A DNA stretch of 39,964 nt from an uncultured Clostridia bacterium. Its GTDB lineage: Bacteria > Bacillota > Clostridia > HGM11514. Location of the stretch: NCBI GenBank assembly GCA_902478725.1, contig CABSMD010000004.1, positions 1 through 39,964 of the forward strand. Reading direction: 5' to 3'. Below, one piece after another: positions 1 through 8,288 of the stretch. Each line of letters begins with the position of its first letter. Position 1 is the first letter of the stretch. Below the pieces are notes generated by a model. It saw only the letters and a program-made list of their open reading frames with translations, had not been told where the DNA came from and ran no database searches. The position numbers were made by a program, and so were the translations under genes.

Positions 1-17
1 CCATCCATCTTTTCGCG

Positions 18-278
18 GTGACACAGATCGAAAAATCACGCATGCTGAAAGTATTTACCCTTTTATCGTTTGTTACTTATCTTTGCGGTTACATTTTTCT
101 CCCCGACGGCGGGGACGTCGGCCCCATGTATGCGTTTTTCGGCTTGTTACATAACGATTTTATAATCGGTTTATGCTCGAGTATTTCGGGGATCGGTTTT
201 GTGGGGAACATCGTTTTTATGGTTTTTCAAACGATAGAAACCATAAAATTAAGAAGAACAAACAAAGACAGCAAATAA
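18..278 (+). CDS. Small membrane protein, unknown function
   Basis: An 86-residue product with two strongly hydrophobic segments (about residues 10-30 and 45-70) and a charged C-terminal tail rich in K and R, so it is probably a small inner-membrane protein. I do not recognise a family. The start used is a GTG at 18, but the frame is open to the window edge and the upstream bases are missing, so the true start may lie outside. It ends just before a strong hairpin at 294-330 shared with the convergent peptidase gene. Confidence 0.5.
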   Translation: MTQIEKSRMLKVFTLLSFVTYLCGYIFLPDGGDVGPMYAFFGLLHNDFIIGLCSSISGIGFVGNIVFMVFQTIETIKLRRTNKDSK

Positions 279-293
279 AGAAAAAAGGAAAGC

Positions 294-330
294 AGCAGTG
301 CCCCGCGGCAAAAAGCCGCGGGGCACTGCT
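294..330. terminator. Bidirectional rho-independent terminator
   Basis: A perfect 16-bp stem (294-309 with 315-330) closes an AAAAA loop. Its left side carries an A-rich tract, which reads as a U-tract on the minus strand. It therefore mainly terminates the M13 peptidase gene and also ends the small membrane protein gene. Confidence 0.85.
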
Positions 331-365
331 GTCCGTTCTGATCTTCCATCTCCTTTTTATCCGCC

Positions 366-2729
366 TTACCAGACCTTTACCCGGTCCTCCGGCGCCACAT
401 ACATCCCGTCCCCGGGCTCTATCTCGTAGGTATCGTAAAACTCCTGGAAGTTCACCACCACGCGGTTGACGCGCAGCTTATCCGGTGCGTGCGAGTCCGC
501 GTGCGCCAGATAGGCCATGGTCTCTTTATTGGTCGCGCTCTTCCAGGTCTCGGCGTAGTTTTCAAAATACGCCTTATAATCGGCATCCTTCAGCGTCTTC
601 ATAATGTCCAGCGTGCAGGACATGGCACCTAAATCGGCCACGTTCTCGCCCAAGGTCAGCGCCCCGTCGCAGGACGCATGGTTGGATGCCTCCGCCCCGT
701 CATAAAACACTTCCACTGCCTTGCACTTCTCGGTGAACTTCTCATAATCCTCATCCGTCCACCAGTTTTTAGCATTGCCCTTCTCATCGAACCGCGCCCC
801 CGTATTATCAAACGCGTGGCTGATTTCATGTGCAATGATATTGCCGATCGCGCCGAGGTTCGCTTCCTCTTTGGCGTTTACATCATAAATCGGGGCCTGC
901 AGAATCCCCGCCGGGATCGTAATCTCGTTACGGGTGATGCCGTACGACGCATTGACGGTGAACGCCGGCATCGACCAGCTCTCGTTGCTCGTCTCCTCCC
1001 CCAGAACGTAGGAGTCGGAGTACGCATAGATCAGCCGAATCAGCAGGACGTTGTCAAACAGCGTGCCGCCCTTCTCCGTGCCGTCGATCGGAATACCCTC
1101 AAACATATCGTACTTTTTGTCAGGATAAGCAATCTTCAGCTCCATCGCATCCAGCTTTTTGATCGCCGCGTTCCTGGTGGAATCGCTCAGCCAATCGATG
1201 TTTTTCAATTTCTCACGGTACGCCGCGATGATGTCCTCCACCATCTGGGTAACGTCCTTCTTCTGTTCTTCGGTACAATATTTCTCTACATATCGGTCTT
1301 CGACATACTTATACATATAGCTCTGGGTCAGCGCAAGCGCCCGTTCCTCGGTGGTCGGAATGTTGCCGACGCCGAACATCGCACGGTTGAACGCCGCGGC
1401 AGGCTCGAATATTTCATCGGTCAGCAGCGAAGCGATTGCATTGACCAGATGGAACTTGCCGTAGGCGCGCCAGACGGCCGCGTTTTCATCGGTCAAAAGC
1501 TCCGCCATCTTTTCAAACTTACCCACGTCGTCCACAATCACCGTATCGGCCTTGCCGAACCGGTAGCTCTTGAGAATCCCCTGCACATCCACATCCGGGA
1601 ACATCTTTGCAAGCTCGGACACCCGCATGGGATTGTAAATCTTATCTACATCGGAATACTCCTGCGCATCGAGCGAGGCCAGCATAATCTGCCGTTCCAG
1701 CTCATACAGCTGTTCCGCCTCCTCACGTGCAAACGCCGGCTTGTCACCCGCAATCTCAAGCACCGCGGATACGTAGTCGAGATATGCCTTCTTCGCGGTC
1801 TCGTCATCGGCCTTAAACTGCGCCTTGCTTAAAATCGAGGACACGCCCCCCGCATACAGCGCATAAACCGAGTTATCCTTTAAATCCGGGCTTACATAGA
1901 AGCCAAAAATACCATACTCGCCAATATTGGCATTTACCAGGGTATCGGCACTTACAAAGGATTCCAGATCGTCTACCTCATTATACAGGTCGAGGAGCTG
2001 CTGAATCGGCTTTAAGCCGGTCTCTTTGCGGCCCTCTGCGTCCAAAGCGGTCTGGTAGAAGGCATGGAGCTTATATTCCCTGCTCTCCTCCTTCGCGCCC
2101 TTCCCCTCGGCCGCCAATTCCTTGACGATCGCGTCCAGACGCTCGTCGGTATCCTGATTGATGGAATCCAACGTCCCGACCGAGGTCTTGTCAGAAGGGA
2201 TCGCCGCGGTATCCATCCAGTCCTTGTTTACGCTCGCGTAAAAATCGTCCTTGAGGTTCTCGCCCGTATACGCCCACAGACGGCGGATAATCAGCTGCAT
2301 ATGCTCCAGCGTGATATTATCGTCCACGCCCAGCCGTCCATCCGGATACCCCGCAATGATACCCGCACGGGTCAGGTTGGAAAGGTCTTTCTCCGCCCAC
2401 GCGGGCAGGTCGGTAAAGGTTACCCCGAAAGACCCGATGTTGAGCTGGTTGCCCTTCGGCTCAGGCAGGTCCGGGAACGCCCGGCTGACCATCGCCATCG
2501 CTTCCACACGCAGGACAGGGTCATTCTCCCGCAGGTTGCCGTCCCCATCCCCCTTCATGATGTCGGACTGCTTGATACCGGGATTGTATGTATCGGCCCC
2601 GCTTAAAATCAGTTCCACTACCTCTTTGCGCGTCGCGTACCGCTCCCCACTATCGGCAAACGCAACGGCTGTCAAGGTTGACAGCGCCATCGTCAAAACG
2701 ATGGCAAACGACAGAATCTTTTTTCTCAA
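366..2729 (-). CDS. Secreted M13-family (neprilysin/PepO-type) zinc metallopeptidase with N-terminal SLH region
   Basis: A zinc endopeptidase of family M13, predicted to be exported and held on the cell surface. The frame runs signal peptide (basic MRKK, hydrophobic core, cleavage after AFA), then S-layer-homology-like segments over roughly the first 160 residues (PDLPEPKG, YPDGRLGVDD), then the M13 domain. The zinc site is clear: HEISHAFD about residue 632, ENVADLG about 60 residues later, and the substrate-binding NASY motif before them. The frame is open to 2795, but a promoter at 2786-2814 places transcription start below that. An ATG at 2747 is possible; I prefer the TTG at 2729 because AGAGGAG lies 7 bases upstream and the product then begins with an ideal signal peptide. 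It stands alone, with its own promoter and terminator. M13 enzymes usually cleave small peptides. Confidence 0.9.
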   Translation of the reverse strand: MRKKILSFAIVLTMALSTLTAVAFADSGERYATRKEVVELILSGADTYNPGIKQSDIMKGDGDGNLRENDPVLRVEAMAMVSRAFPDLPEPKGNQLNIGSFGVTFTDLPAWAEKDLSNLTRAGIIAGYPDGRLGVDDNITLEHMQLIIRRLWAYTGENLKDDFYASVNKDWMDTAAIPSDKTSVGTLDSINQDTDERLDAIVKELAAEGKGAKEESREYKLHAFYQTALDAEGRKETGLKPIQQLLDLYNEVDDLESFVSADTLVNANIGEYGIFGFYVSPDLKDNSVYALYAGGVSSILSKAQFKADDETAKKAYLDYVSAVLEIAGDKPAFAREEAEQLYELERQIMLASLDAQEYSDVDKIYNPMRVSELAKMFPDVDVQGILKSYRFGKADTVIVDDVGKFEKMAELLTDENAAVWRAYGKFHLVNAIASLLTDEIFEPAAAFNRAMFGVGNIPTTEERALALTQSYMYKYVEDRYVEKYCTEEQKKDVTQMVEDIIAAYREKLKNIDWLSDSTRNAAIKKLDAMELKIAYPDKKYDMFEGIPIDGTEKGGTLFDNVLLIRLIYAYSDSYVLGEETSNESWSMPAFTVNASYGITRNEITIPAGILQAPIYDVNAKEEANLGAIGNIIAHEISHAFDNTGARFDEKGNAKNWWTDEDYEKFTEKCKAVEVFYDGAEASNHASCDGALTLGENVADLGAMSCTLDIMKTLKDADYKAYFENYAETWKSATNKETMAYLAHADSHAPDKLRVNRVVVNFQEFYDTYEIEPGDGMYVAPEDRVKVW

Positions 2730-2785
2730 TTCGTCACTCCTCTCCATAATAATAGATCTCACGGACGGGTTGTCCGCTATCAGAA

Positions 2786-2814
2786 AGTATACCACCCCTC
2801 TCCTCCATTTTCAA
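2786..2814 (-). promoter_or_regulatory. Sigma-A-type promoter of the M13 peptidase
   Basis: Read on the minus strand: -35 TTGAAA (2809-2814), 17-bp spacer, -10 TATACT (2786-2791). Start would be near 2779, which rules out the upstream-most in-frame start of the peptidase. Confidence 0.7.
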
Positions 2815-2847
2815 GCTGGGTTTTCGTAATTTAATACAAATTTAATA

Positions 2848-2876
2848 TTGACTTTATCGCTCTCTTCTGCTAATAT
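2848..2876 (+). promoter_or_regulatory. Sigma-A-type promoter of the solute-binding protein
   Basis: -35 TTGACT (2848-2853), 17-bp spacer and -10 TAATAT (2871-2876). The 5' leader of about 110 bases includes the inverted repeat at 2948-2967. Confidence 0.7.
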
Positions 2877-2947
2877 GATGGAGAAACCATAATCACACTA
2901 AAATTTTGCGTATATTTTCGATAGCACGTTTTATTTATTATTGATAC

Positions 2948-2967
2948 AATACATCATACGATGTATT
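2948..2967 (+). promoter_or_regulatory. Inverted repeat in the leader of the solute-binding protein
   Basis: Perfect 8-bp arms AATACATC and GATGTATT around a 4-base spacer, between the promoter and the ribosome-binding site. A repressor operator is plausible; as an RNA hairpin it would be weak. Confidence 0.4.
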
Positions 2968-2996
2968 AGTATAAATAAAAGGAGGATGAAAGTAAA

Positions 2997-4445
2997 ATGA
3001 AACGAATCGCAAAGCTGCTGGCACTGGTCTGCTGCCTGTCACTGGTACTGTGTGCCTGCAACCCATCCGGCGCGCCGGAGGCAAACATGGAGGATGACAT
3101 GAGCAAAGAGGTCACCCTCAAATGGTACATCATGGCCCAGACCCCCACCGGCAGTGACGAGGTGCTGGCAAAGGTAAACGAGTACTTAAAGGAAAAAATC
3201 AATGCTAAGCTGGATTTGGTATTTATCCAACCCGGTGATTACAAGCAAAAGACTCAGATGATTATGGCGGCCAACGAGGAATATGACCTGATGTGGATGG
3301 CGACCGGTTACAACTACCGCGACAATGCCGCAAAGGGCGCGTTCTTTGATCTGGACGAGCTGCTCGACAAGGTGCCGGAGCTGAAGGCTTTTTATCCTGA
3401 CTCGGTTTGGGACGCTACCCGCATCGGCGGAAAGATCTATGGCGTACCGGACAATCAGGTGCTCTACTCCCAGGATGGGCTGTGGTTCAATAAGGCCATG
3501 ACCGAGAAATACGGCATGACCGAAACGATTGAAAACGCCAAAAGCTGGGATGACGTTGCAAAGGCCTATGAGGCCATCAAGACCAACGAGACCGATGTCA
3601 TCCCCTTAAGAAGCGGGAACCCCAACATCTTTGACAACCGCAAGACGGTTGAAATCGAAGGGTATACCCTGGGCGACGACGGCAAGTTCTTTAACAAAAT
3701 GCCCCAGGACATGCCAAACTACAAAAAAATGCGCGAGTTCTATCAAAAGGGTTATTTCCCGGCGGACGTGGCAACCATGACCGACGAGACCTCCCTGATC
3801 AAAGCGCAGAAGATATACAGCCGCTATTCCCGCCAGCTGCCGGGCGTGAGCGGAAAGTTTAAAATCCAGAACAACTACGACGTGATCAACATCGAAACCA
3901 ACGAACCGTTGCTCAACCGCGGCGGAATCCAGAGCACCCTGACCTGCGTCAGCTCCACCTCCAAGAACCCGGTGCGCGCGCTGAAGCTGGTCAACCTGAT
4001 GAACACGGACAAATATCTCTTTAACCTTATGGCCTATGGCATCGAGGGCAAGAACTATGTGAAAGACCCCAACAACGAAAACCGCATCATCCGCGAGGGC
4101 GAGGGCATCACCCCGTATTATGTCGCGGAATACCTGATCGGCAACCAGTTTTTGGCCTACATCCTGCCCAGCTATGAGGACGACGTATGGGAGGAAACTG
4201 ACCGCATGAACAAGGAAGCGGCGGTTGACCCGAACATCGGCTTTGACTTTGACCCGGTTCCGGTGCAGAGCGAGCTGTCCCAGATCAACGCTGTTAAGGC
4301 GGAATATGACGGCGTGGTCACCAACGGCCTAGAGGATCCGGAGGTCTCTATCCCTGCTTATATGGAAAAACGTAAGACCGCAGGCGAGGAAAAGGTAATC
4401 GCCGAGTTGCAAAGGCAGTACGACGAATGGAAAAAGGCACAATAA
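2997..4445 (+). CDS. Extracellular solute-binding lipoprotein of an ABC sugar transporter (family 1, LipO/DUF3502-like)
   Basis: Captures a substrate, probably an oligosaccharide, outside the membrane and hands it to an ABC permease. The 482-residue product starts with a lipoprotein signal ending LCAC, with the lipidated Cys near residue 21. A periplasmic-binding fold follows (FNKAMTEKYG, GGKIYGVPDNQ), and the C-terminal third resembles the DUF3502 region of LipO-type binding proteins (NPNIGFDFDP, KYLFN). The ATG has a strong GGAGG 11 bases upstream. No permease or ATPase gene adjoins it, so it is an orphan binding protein whose transporter must lie elsewhere. The substrate cannot be read from the sequence. 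Confidence 0.85.
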   Translation: MKRIAKLLALVCCLSLVLCACNPSGAPEANMEDDMSKEVTLKWYIMAQTPTGSDEVLAKVNEYLKEKINAKLDLVFIQPGDYKQKTQMIMAANEEYDLMWMATGYNYRDNAAKGAFFDLDELLDKVPELKAFYPDSVWDATRIGGKIYGVPDNQVLYSQDGLWFNKAMTEKYGMTETIENAKSWDDVAKAYEAIKTNETDVIPLRSGNPNIFDNRKTVEIEGYTLGDDGKFFNKMPQDMPNYKKMREFYQKGYFPADVATMTDETSLIKAQKIYSRYSRQLPGVSGKFKIQNNYDVINIETNEPLLNRGGIQSTLTCVSSTSKNPVRALKLVNLMNTDKYLFNLMAYGIEGKNYVKDPNNENRIIREGEGITPYYVAEYLIGNQFLAYILPSYEDDVWEETDRMNKEAAVDPNIGFDFDPVPVQSELSQINAVKAEYDGVVTNGLEDPEVSIPAYMEKRKTAGEEKVIAELQRQYDEWKKAQ

Positions 4446-4492
4446 GAGGGCCGGCCATGCTTTCAGATGGAGGTCTTATAAGGAAATATTAA

Positions 4493-4524
4493 AAAACCGG
4501 CGTGGTTTGTGCCACGCCGGTTTT
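4493..4524. terminator. Bidirectional terminator between convergent genes
   Basis: 13-bp stem (4493-4505 with 4512-4524) around a 6-base loop, flanked by A-tract and T-tract, so it serves both the solute-binding protein gene and the MATE gene. Confidence 0.9.
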
Positions 4525-4617
4525 GTTTTATTCATCCTGGGTTATGCTTCTATCCATATGCCGGTCAGGAAACAGAGGAGAGGCGCGCAAATGAATCGGC
4601 CGTATTTCGGACGCCCC

Positions 4618-5958
4618 TTATGATAACAGCTTTTTTTGGAAGGAATAGTATGGAAGCATAATAAACAACAATGCCCCCAGCCATGCCGCCGGTTCTATGT
4701 AGAATAGTATTTCATTCCCTAGCCAGAATACAATAACCTTTGCCATAACTATCCGGACACCACATTCAGCAAAACCGGAGATCATCGACCAAAAGGAATT
4801 ACCCATGGCCTGCAGCGCGTTCCGGTAAACATGGATCAGGTACAGGATGATCAGACAAACCGACATCACAATCAGATAGTACCAGGCAATCTGCAGCGCT
4901 TTTGGCCCCTCATTTTCCCCGGTGTTAATAAACATCTGCAACAGATATTTCCCGATAAATATCATAAGCCCGGTCACGCAAGCCGCCATGGCAGTGGATA
5001 TCTTTAAGCCCGTTTTCACCCCGTCCCGCACCCGCTTTTTATTCCCGGCACCATAGTTTTGAGCGAAAAAGGTAGAAAACGCAAATCCCAGCGAAATAGC
5101 GGTGCTTTCCAACAATCCATACAGTTTGTTGCAGGCGGTATACCCCGCCACAAAAATACTGCCCTGTTTATTGATGGTGGATTGCAATACCATACCACTT
5201 ACCGCAATGACAATATACTGAAAGGCAATCGGCAGGCCGAATACCAGCAGTTCCCTTAGCATTCCGCTTTCGGGTTTCCAATCTTCTTTTCTGATTTGCA
5301 CATATTCAATCTTTTTAATTTGTCCAAGACAATAAAGAAAGGACACCAGCTGCGCGGTAACGGAAGCAATTGCGGCTCCAAAAATTCCCCAATGAAAGGC
5401 CAGCACAAACAGCAAGTCCAGACCCACATTTAAGAAAGCCGCTATCAACATGGCAAGAAGTGGAGACCTGCCATCCCCAAACGCCCGCAATATGGAGGCC
5501 GCCATATTATAGGCCATGACAATCAGCGTACCGGCAATCATGGTTAGCAAATAGACCGCCGCACCGTCGAGAATGTCCGCCGGCGTTTTCAAAAGAAGCA
5601 ACAACGGCCTTGCCGAGAGAAGTCCGACTATCGTAAGGAAAGCGCCAACCACGATACACAAAAGCGTTGACATGGCAATCGCCCGGTTCATCTTACGATA
5701 ATTTTGCTCGCCAAAATAGCGGGATACAAAAGTTGAAAATCCCTGTGTCAGTCCGGTTATCGTCCAGAGAATCATCCAATAGCTCCAGTCTGTTGAGCCG
5801 ACGGCCGCCAATGCCTTTACCCCGACACCACGCCCCACAACAGAAGCATCGACAATCATATACAACTGCTGCCCCACATTTGTCAAAATCAATGGAAAGG
5901 CAAAAGACAAAATCAATTTTGCCGCGCTGCCCTCCGTCATATTTGTCACCCTCTTCAT
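4618..5958 (-). CDS. MATE family multidrug/cation exporter
   Basis: An inner-membrane antiporter that expels cationic drugs or other small organic molecules using an ion gradient. From the chosen start it has 446 residues, the usual length, with about 12 hydrophobic segments in two homologous halves. The family signature near the N-terminus is present (LILSFAFPLILTNVGQQLY, then VDASVVGRGVG). The frame is open upstream to 6054, but the ATG at 5958 has AGGAG 9 bases before it and begins MKRVTNMTEG, typical for the family. It is divergent from an AraC-type regulator that probably controls it. The substrate is unknown. Confidence 0.9.
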   Translation of the reverse strand: MKRVTNMTEGSAAKLILSFAFPLILTNVGQQLYMIVDASVVGRGVGVKALAAVGSTDWSYWMILWTITGLTQGFSTFVSRYFGEQNYRKMNRAIAMSTLLCIVVGAFLTIVGLLSARPLLLLLKTPADILDGAAVYLLTMIAGTLIVMAYNMAASILRAFGDGRSPLLAMLIAAFLNVGLDLLFVLAFHWGIFGAAIASVTAQLVSFLYCLGQIKKIEYVQIRKEDWKPESGMLRELLVFGLPIAFQYIVIAVSGMVLQSTINKQGSIFVAGYTACNKLYGLLESTAISLGFAFSTFFAQNYGAGNKKRVRDGVKTGLKISTAMAACVTGLMIFIGKYLLQMFINTGENEGPKALQIAWYYLIVMSVCLIILYLIHVYRNALQAMGNSFWSMISGFAECGVRIVMAKVIVFWLGNEILFYIEPAAWLGALLFIMLPYYSFQKKLLS

Positions 5959-5988
5959 CAAAAACATCTCCTGTTGACAGTATTGTGC

Positions 5989-6062
5989 GTACAATTTATA
6001 ATTATAGCACCAGGATTTCATTTGAAAAGAAAAAATAGTACAAATTAATATCAAAATTGTAC
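5989..6062. promoter_or_regulatory. Divergent MATE/AraC control region with three GTACAA half-sites
   Basis: GTACAATT occurs at 5989-5996, GTACAAATT at 6038-6046 and the reverse form AATTGTAC at 6055-6062. The last two form an inverted repeat beside the AraC gene. A minus-strand -10 TATAAT (6001-6006) has only a weak -35 (TTTTCA), as expected for an activator-dependent MATE promoter. Confidence 0.5.
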
Positions 6063-6084
6063 CAAATACAACGGGAGGCAGACT

Positions 6085-6996
6085 ATGAAGTTAAAAACTT
6101 TACGGGTCAGCGAAAACCTGCGGGAGCATATTTCATATGGCAGTCATGCCATTCCGCTGTCCATTTGCGTGGACAACTTTGACGATTACTTTCGCAAAGA
6201 GTGGAGCTGCCACTGGCATGATGAATTTGAATGTGGGGTCGTATTAAAGGGAACGGCAGAATACAGGATTTACGACGGCCAGGAAAAATCAACCGTCCAC
6301 AAGCTACAGCAGGGAGATGGAATTTTTATCAATACCGGCTGCCTTCACAACGCCAAGGGACTGGAACCCGATACCGTTGTAGCGGGCTTTGTGTTCCCGA
6401 TTGCTTTTTTTGATATAAAGCCTTTTGAGAATATCCACCGCCAAACGATCCTTTCCATTATAGAGTCGGGGATTACACATCTGATTTTGAACGCCGCAGA
6501 CCAAAATGACCGGCTTTTGTTATCCTCTATGGAAGAAATCTGTGCCATTACCGGGCAAGAACCCGGTTATGAGCTGCACTGCATCGAGATAGTCTGTAGA
6601 ATCTGGAGACTTCTTACCATCCGTGTTTTAGAAAAATGCAAAGCAACGCCGGCTCCCGCGGTAAATAAGACGGGGGAACAACGATTGAAAGAAATGGTAT
6701 CCTTTATCCATGCACATTTCAGTGAGCATATTGGTGTTGATGCCATAGCAAGGGCGGCAGCTATCAGCCGGACAGGTTGCTTTCGCTGTTTCCAGGCGAT
6801 TTTAGGGAAAACCCCGGCTGAATATCTGACAGAATACCGCTTGTCTATGGCTACTATGCTGCTGGCAAACACAGACAGGACACTTTCTGATATTTCGTAC
6901 GCCTGCGGTTTTAACAGCCCCAGCTATTTTGGAAAATTGTTTCGGGAACAATGCGGACTATCACCTAAAAAATATAGAGAACAGATTCGCAGGTAA
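6085..6996 (+). CDS. AraC family transcriptional regulator with cupin sensor
   Basis: A 303-residue regulator. Residues about 15-150 look like the AraC-type cupin (WSCHWHDEFECGVVLKG, QQGDGIFINTGCLHNA), which binds a small ligand. Residues about 200-303 hold the two helix-turn-helix motifs, ending in the diagnostic ISYACGFNSPSYFGKLFRE and SPKKYRE. The ATG is preceded by GGGAGG. Its position back-to-back with the MATE exporter suggests it controls the exporter and itself through the GTACAA sites between them. The inducer is unknown. Confidence 0.9.
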   Translation: MKLKTLRVSENLREHISYGSHAIPLSICVDNFDDYFRKEWSCHWHDEFECGVVLKGTAEYRIYDGQEKSTVHKLQQGDGIFINTGCLHNAKGLEPDTVVAGFVFPIAFFDIKPFENIHRQTILSIIESGITHLILNAADQNDRLLLSSMEEICAITGQEPGYELHCIEIVCRIWRLLTIRVLEKCKATPAPAVNKTGEQRLKEMVSFIHAHFSEHIGVDAIARAAAISRTGCFRCFQAILGKTPAEYLTEYRLSMATMLLANTDRTLSDISYACGFNSPSYFGKLFREQCGLSPKKYREQIRR

Positions 6997-7070
6997 ATCA
7001 TTTTGAAACATACCCCCACTTTCGATAGTGGCCACCCTTTTTTCGGAAATTTAAAAAAATAAATTTTCCA

Positions 7071-7117
7071 AATCCCCCAATCACTGGTATACTCACCGGC
7101 GGAGGGGGATTTTTTTA
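7071..7117 (+). terminator. Terminator-like hairpin after the AraC gene
   Basis: AATCCCCC (7071-7078) pairs with GGGGGATT (7104-7111) around a 25-base loop that can itself fold (CTGGT with ACCGG), followed by a run of T. It separates the AraC gene from the accessory genes downstream. Confidence 0.6.
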
Positions 7118-7140
7118 TTCCCTCCTGAGGGAGGGTGCCC

Positions 7141-7392
7141 ATGTATTTATGCTATGACTGCGGCTGTGTGTTCCCCCGCCCCGCACGATGGGAGGAAGGC
7201 TACGGCTGCCCGCGCTGCGCCGGCGCGTTTGCTTATGCCGTCTATTGCCTGGATTGCGGGCGGTACTTTTTGTGCGAATCCGCAAAAATCAGGCGTTGCA
7301 GGCGGTGCCCCTCCTACGCCGGAGACCAAACAACGGGAGGCAAAACGGATGTCGAGAACACCAAAAACAGGGCTGGACTATTTTCCATTTGA
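7141..7392 (+). CDS. Small zinc-ribbon protein with four CxxC motifs
   Basis: An 83-residue product with four CxxC knuckles (CYDC, CPRC, CLDC, CRRC) spaced like two zinc ribbons, so it probably binds one or two zinc ions structurally. A GTG at 7135 is also in frame, but the ATG at 7141 has GGGAGGG at ideal distance. Its 3' end overlaps the next gene by 44 bases in another frame. The function is unknown; such proteins are common in phage and accessory regions. The C-terminal 20 residues lack cysteines and cover the translation start of the next gene. Confidence 0.55.
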   Translation: MYLCYDCGCVFPRPARWEEGYGCPRCAGAFAYAVYCLDCGRYFLCESAKIRRCRRCPSYAGDQTTGGKTDVENTKNRAGLFSI

Positions 7393-7939
7393 CGCGGATT
7401 TTTTTGTAGACCACAAAATCCGTATTTTAAAGGCGCGGTTCGGCGCAACGGGCATCTGCCTCTACCTCTTTTTGCTCTGCGAGATTTACCGCGACAAGGG
7501 ATATTACCTGCGTTTCGATTCAGACTGCCGCTACACCATCTCGGACGACCTGAACCTCGACGCCGGTCAGCTGCGGGCCATGCTGCAATTCCTGCTGGAA
7601 CGGGGGCTGTTTGACAAAAAACGGTTTCAGGAGGATGAAATTCTCACCTCGGTCAGTATTCAAAAACGCTACCAGGAAGCGGTCAAGACCCGCGGAGCCA
7701 AAAACCCTGTCGCGGTGGACGAGGCCTACTGGCTCCTGCCGCCGGAGGAAACCAGGGCGTATATTGTATTTCCCGGGAAATATATGGATTCTTCCTCGGA
7801 AAACAGATTTATTTCCTCAGAATTATCCCCAAAGGAAAGTAAAGGAAAGGAAATAAAAGAAAAAGAAAGGATAAAAAACGCCAAAAGCGTGGAGGAACTG
7901 GAGCAAGCCATCCTGGAACGGCGGATGCGCGGTGGATAA
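7349..7939 (+). CDS. Lin1244/Lin1753-like (DUF4373) phage-type protein
   Basis: A 196-residue product. Residues about 1-95 match the Lin1244/Lin1753 N-terminal domain as I know it (DYFPFDADFF, KIRILKARFGATGICLYLFL, LERGLFDK), a winged-helix-like domain found in phage and conjugative-element replication proteins. The C-terminal part is charged and lysine/glutamate-rich and lacks a clear DnaD domain, so the gene may be a shortened version. The ATG at 7349 has CGGGAGG upstream; the frame continues to 7154 only as a shadow of the zinc-ribbon gene. The 3' side abuts a mobile-looking repeat (8007-8248). Confidence 0.75.
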   Translation: MSRTPKTGLDYFPFDADFFVDHKIRILKARFGATGICLYLFLLCEIYRDKGYYLRFDSDCRYTISDDLNLDAGQLRAMLQFLLERGLFDKKRFQEDEILTSVSIQKRYQEAVKTRGAKNPVAVDEAYWLLPPEETRAYIVFPGKYMDSSSENRFISSELSPKESKGKEIKEKERIKNAKSVEELEQAILERRMRGG

Positions 7940-8006
7940 CCAACAAATATCCAGTGGATAACGGCAGGAACCAAAACCGGAGCTGCTGAATACACTGGGG
8001 ATGAAA

Positions 8007-8248
8007 AAACAGGCTGGAAAACCAGCCTGTTGCAGGCTGTCGAAAAACTCCGTTTTCCGACAAAATTTCGGATTTGTTCGTTCGCACCTCGCGCAAGCCA
8101 CTGCGTGGCTCACACTCGCAAATCCGCAAAGAATGGGCAATGCCGGCGCATGTCCGTCCTTGCCCATGGTTTTCATTTAAGGGGGCAAACGCCCCCTTAA
8201 CAACCCCAAACGAACGCAAATGACAAACAGGCTGGAAAACCAGCCTGT
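8007..8248. repeat. Copy 1 of a structured repeat flanked by a duplicated terminator hairpin
   Basis: Two identical 24-base hairpin sequences (8007-8030 and 8225-8248; arms ACAGGCTGG and CCAGCCTGT around AAAA) bracket a core at 8033-8207. The core is nearly identical to one at 39526-39701. It contains four foldable segments: TGTCG/CGACA (8038-8062); CGGATTTG with CAAATCCG (8069-8126) enclosing AGCCAC-TGC-GTGGCT; ATGGGCAA with TTGCCCAT (8133-8167); and TTAAGGGGGC with GCCCCCTTAA (8177-8200). The left hairpin reads on the minus strand as a terminator with a U-tract for the HD gene. No protein is conserved between the copies, because a one-base indel breaks all shared frames. It could be a small non-autonomous element inserted in a terminator, or a 3'-UTR RNA. 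Confidence 0.85.
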
Positions 8249-8288
8249 CGGGTATTGCGTTATTGGATGCTATCAAGCTGTCACACCG

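Noticed and set aside
678..1832. 384-codon plus-strand open frame
   Set aside because: Shadow of the M13 peptidase gene; no domain or ribosome site.
7809..8276. Minus-strand open frames through the first repeat (for example the one containing GFASVSHAVACARCERTNP)
   Set aside because: The same peptide appears at the second copy, but it starts differently, the frame is broken by a one-base indel between copies, and the changes are mostly non-synonymous. These are repeats translated by chance.
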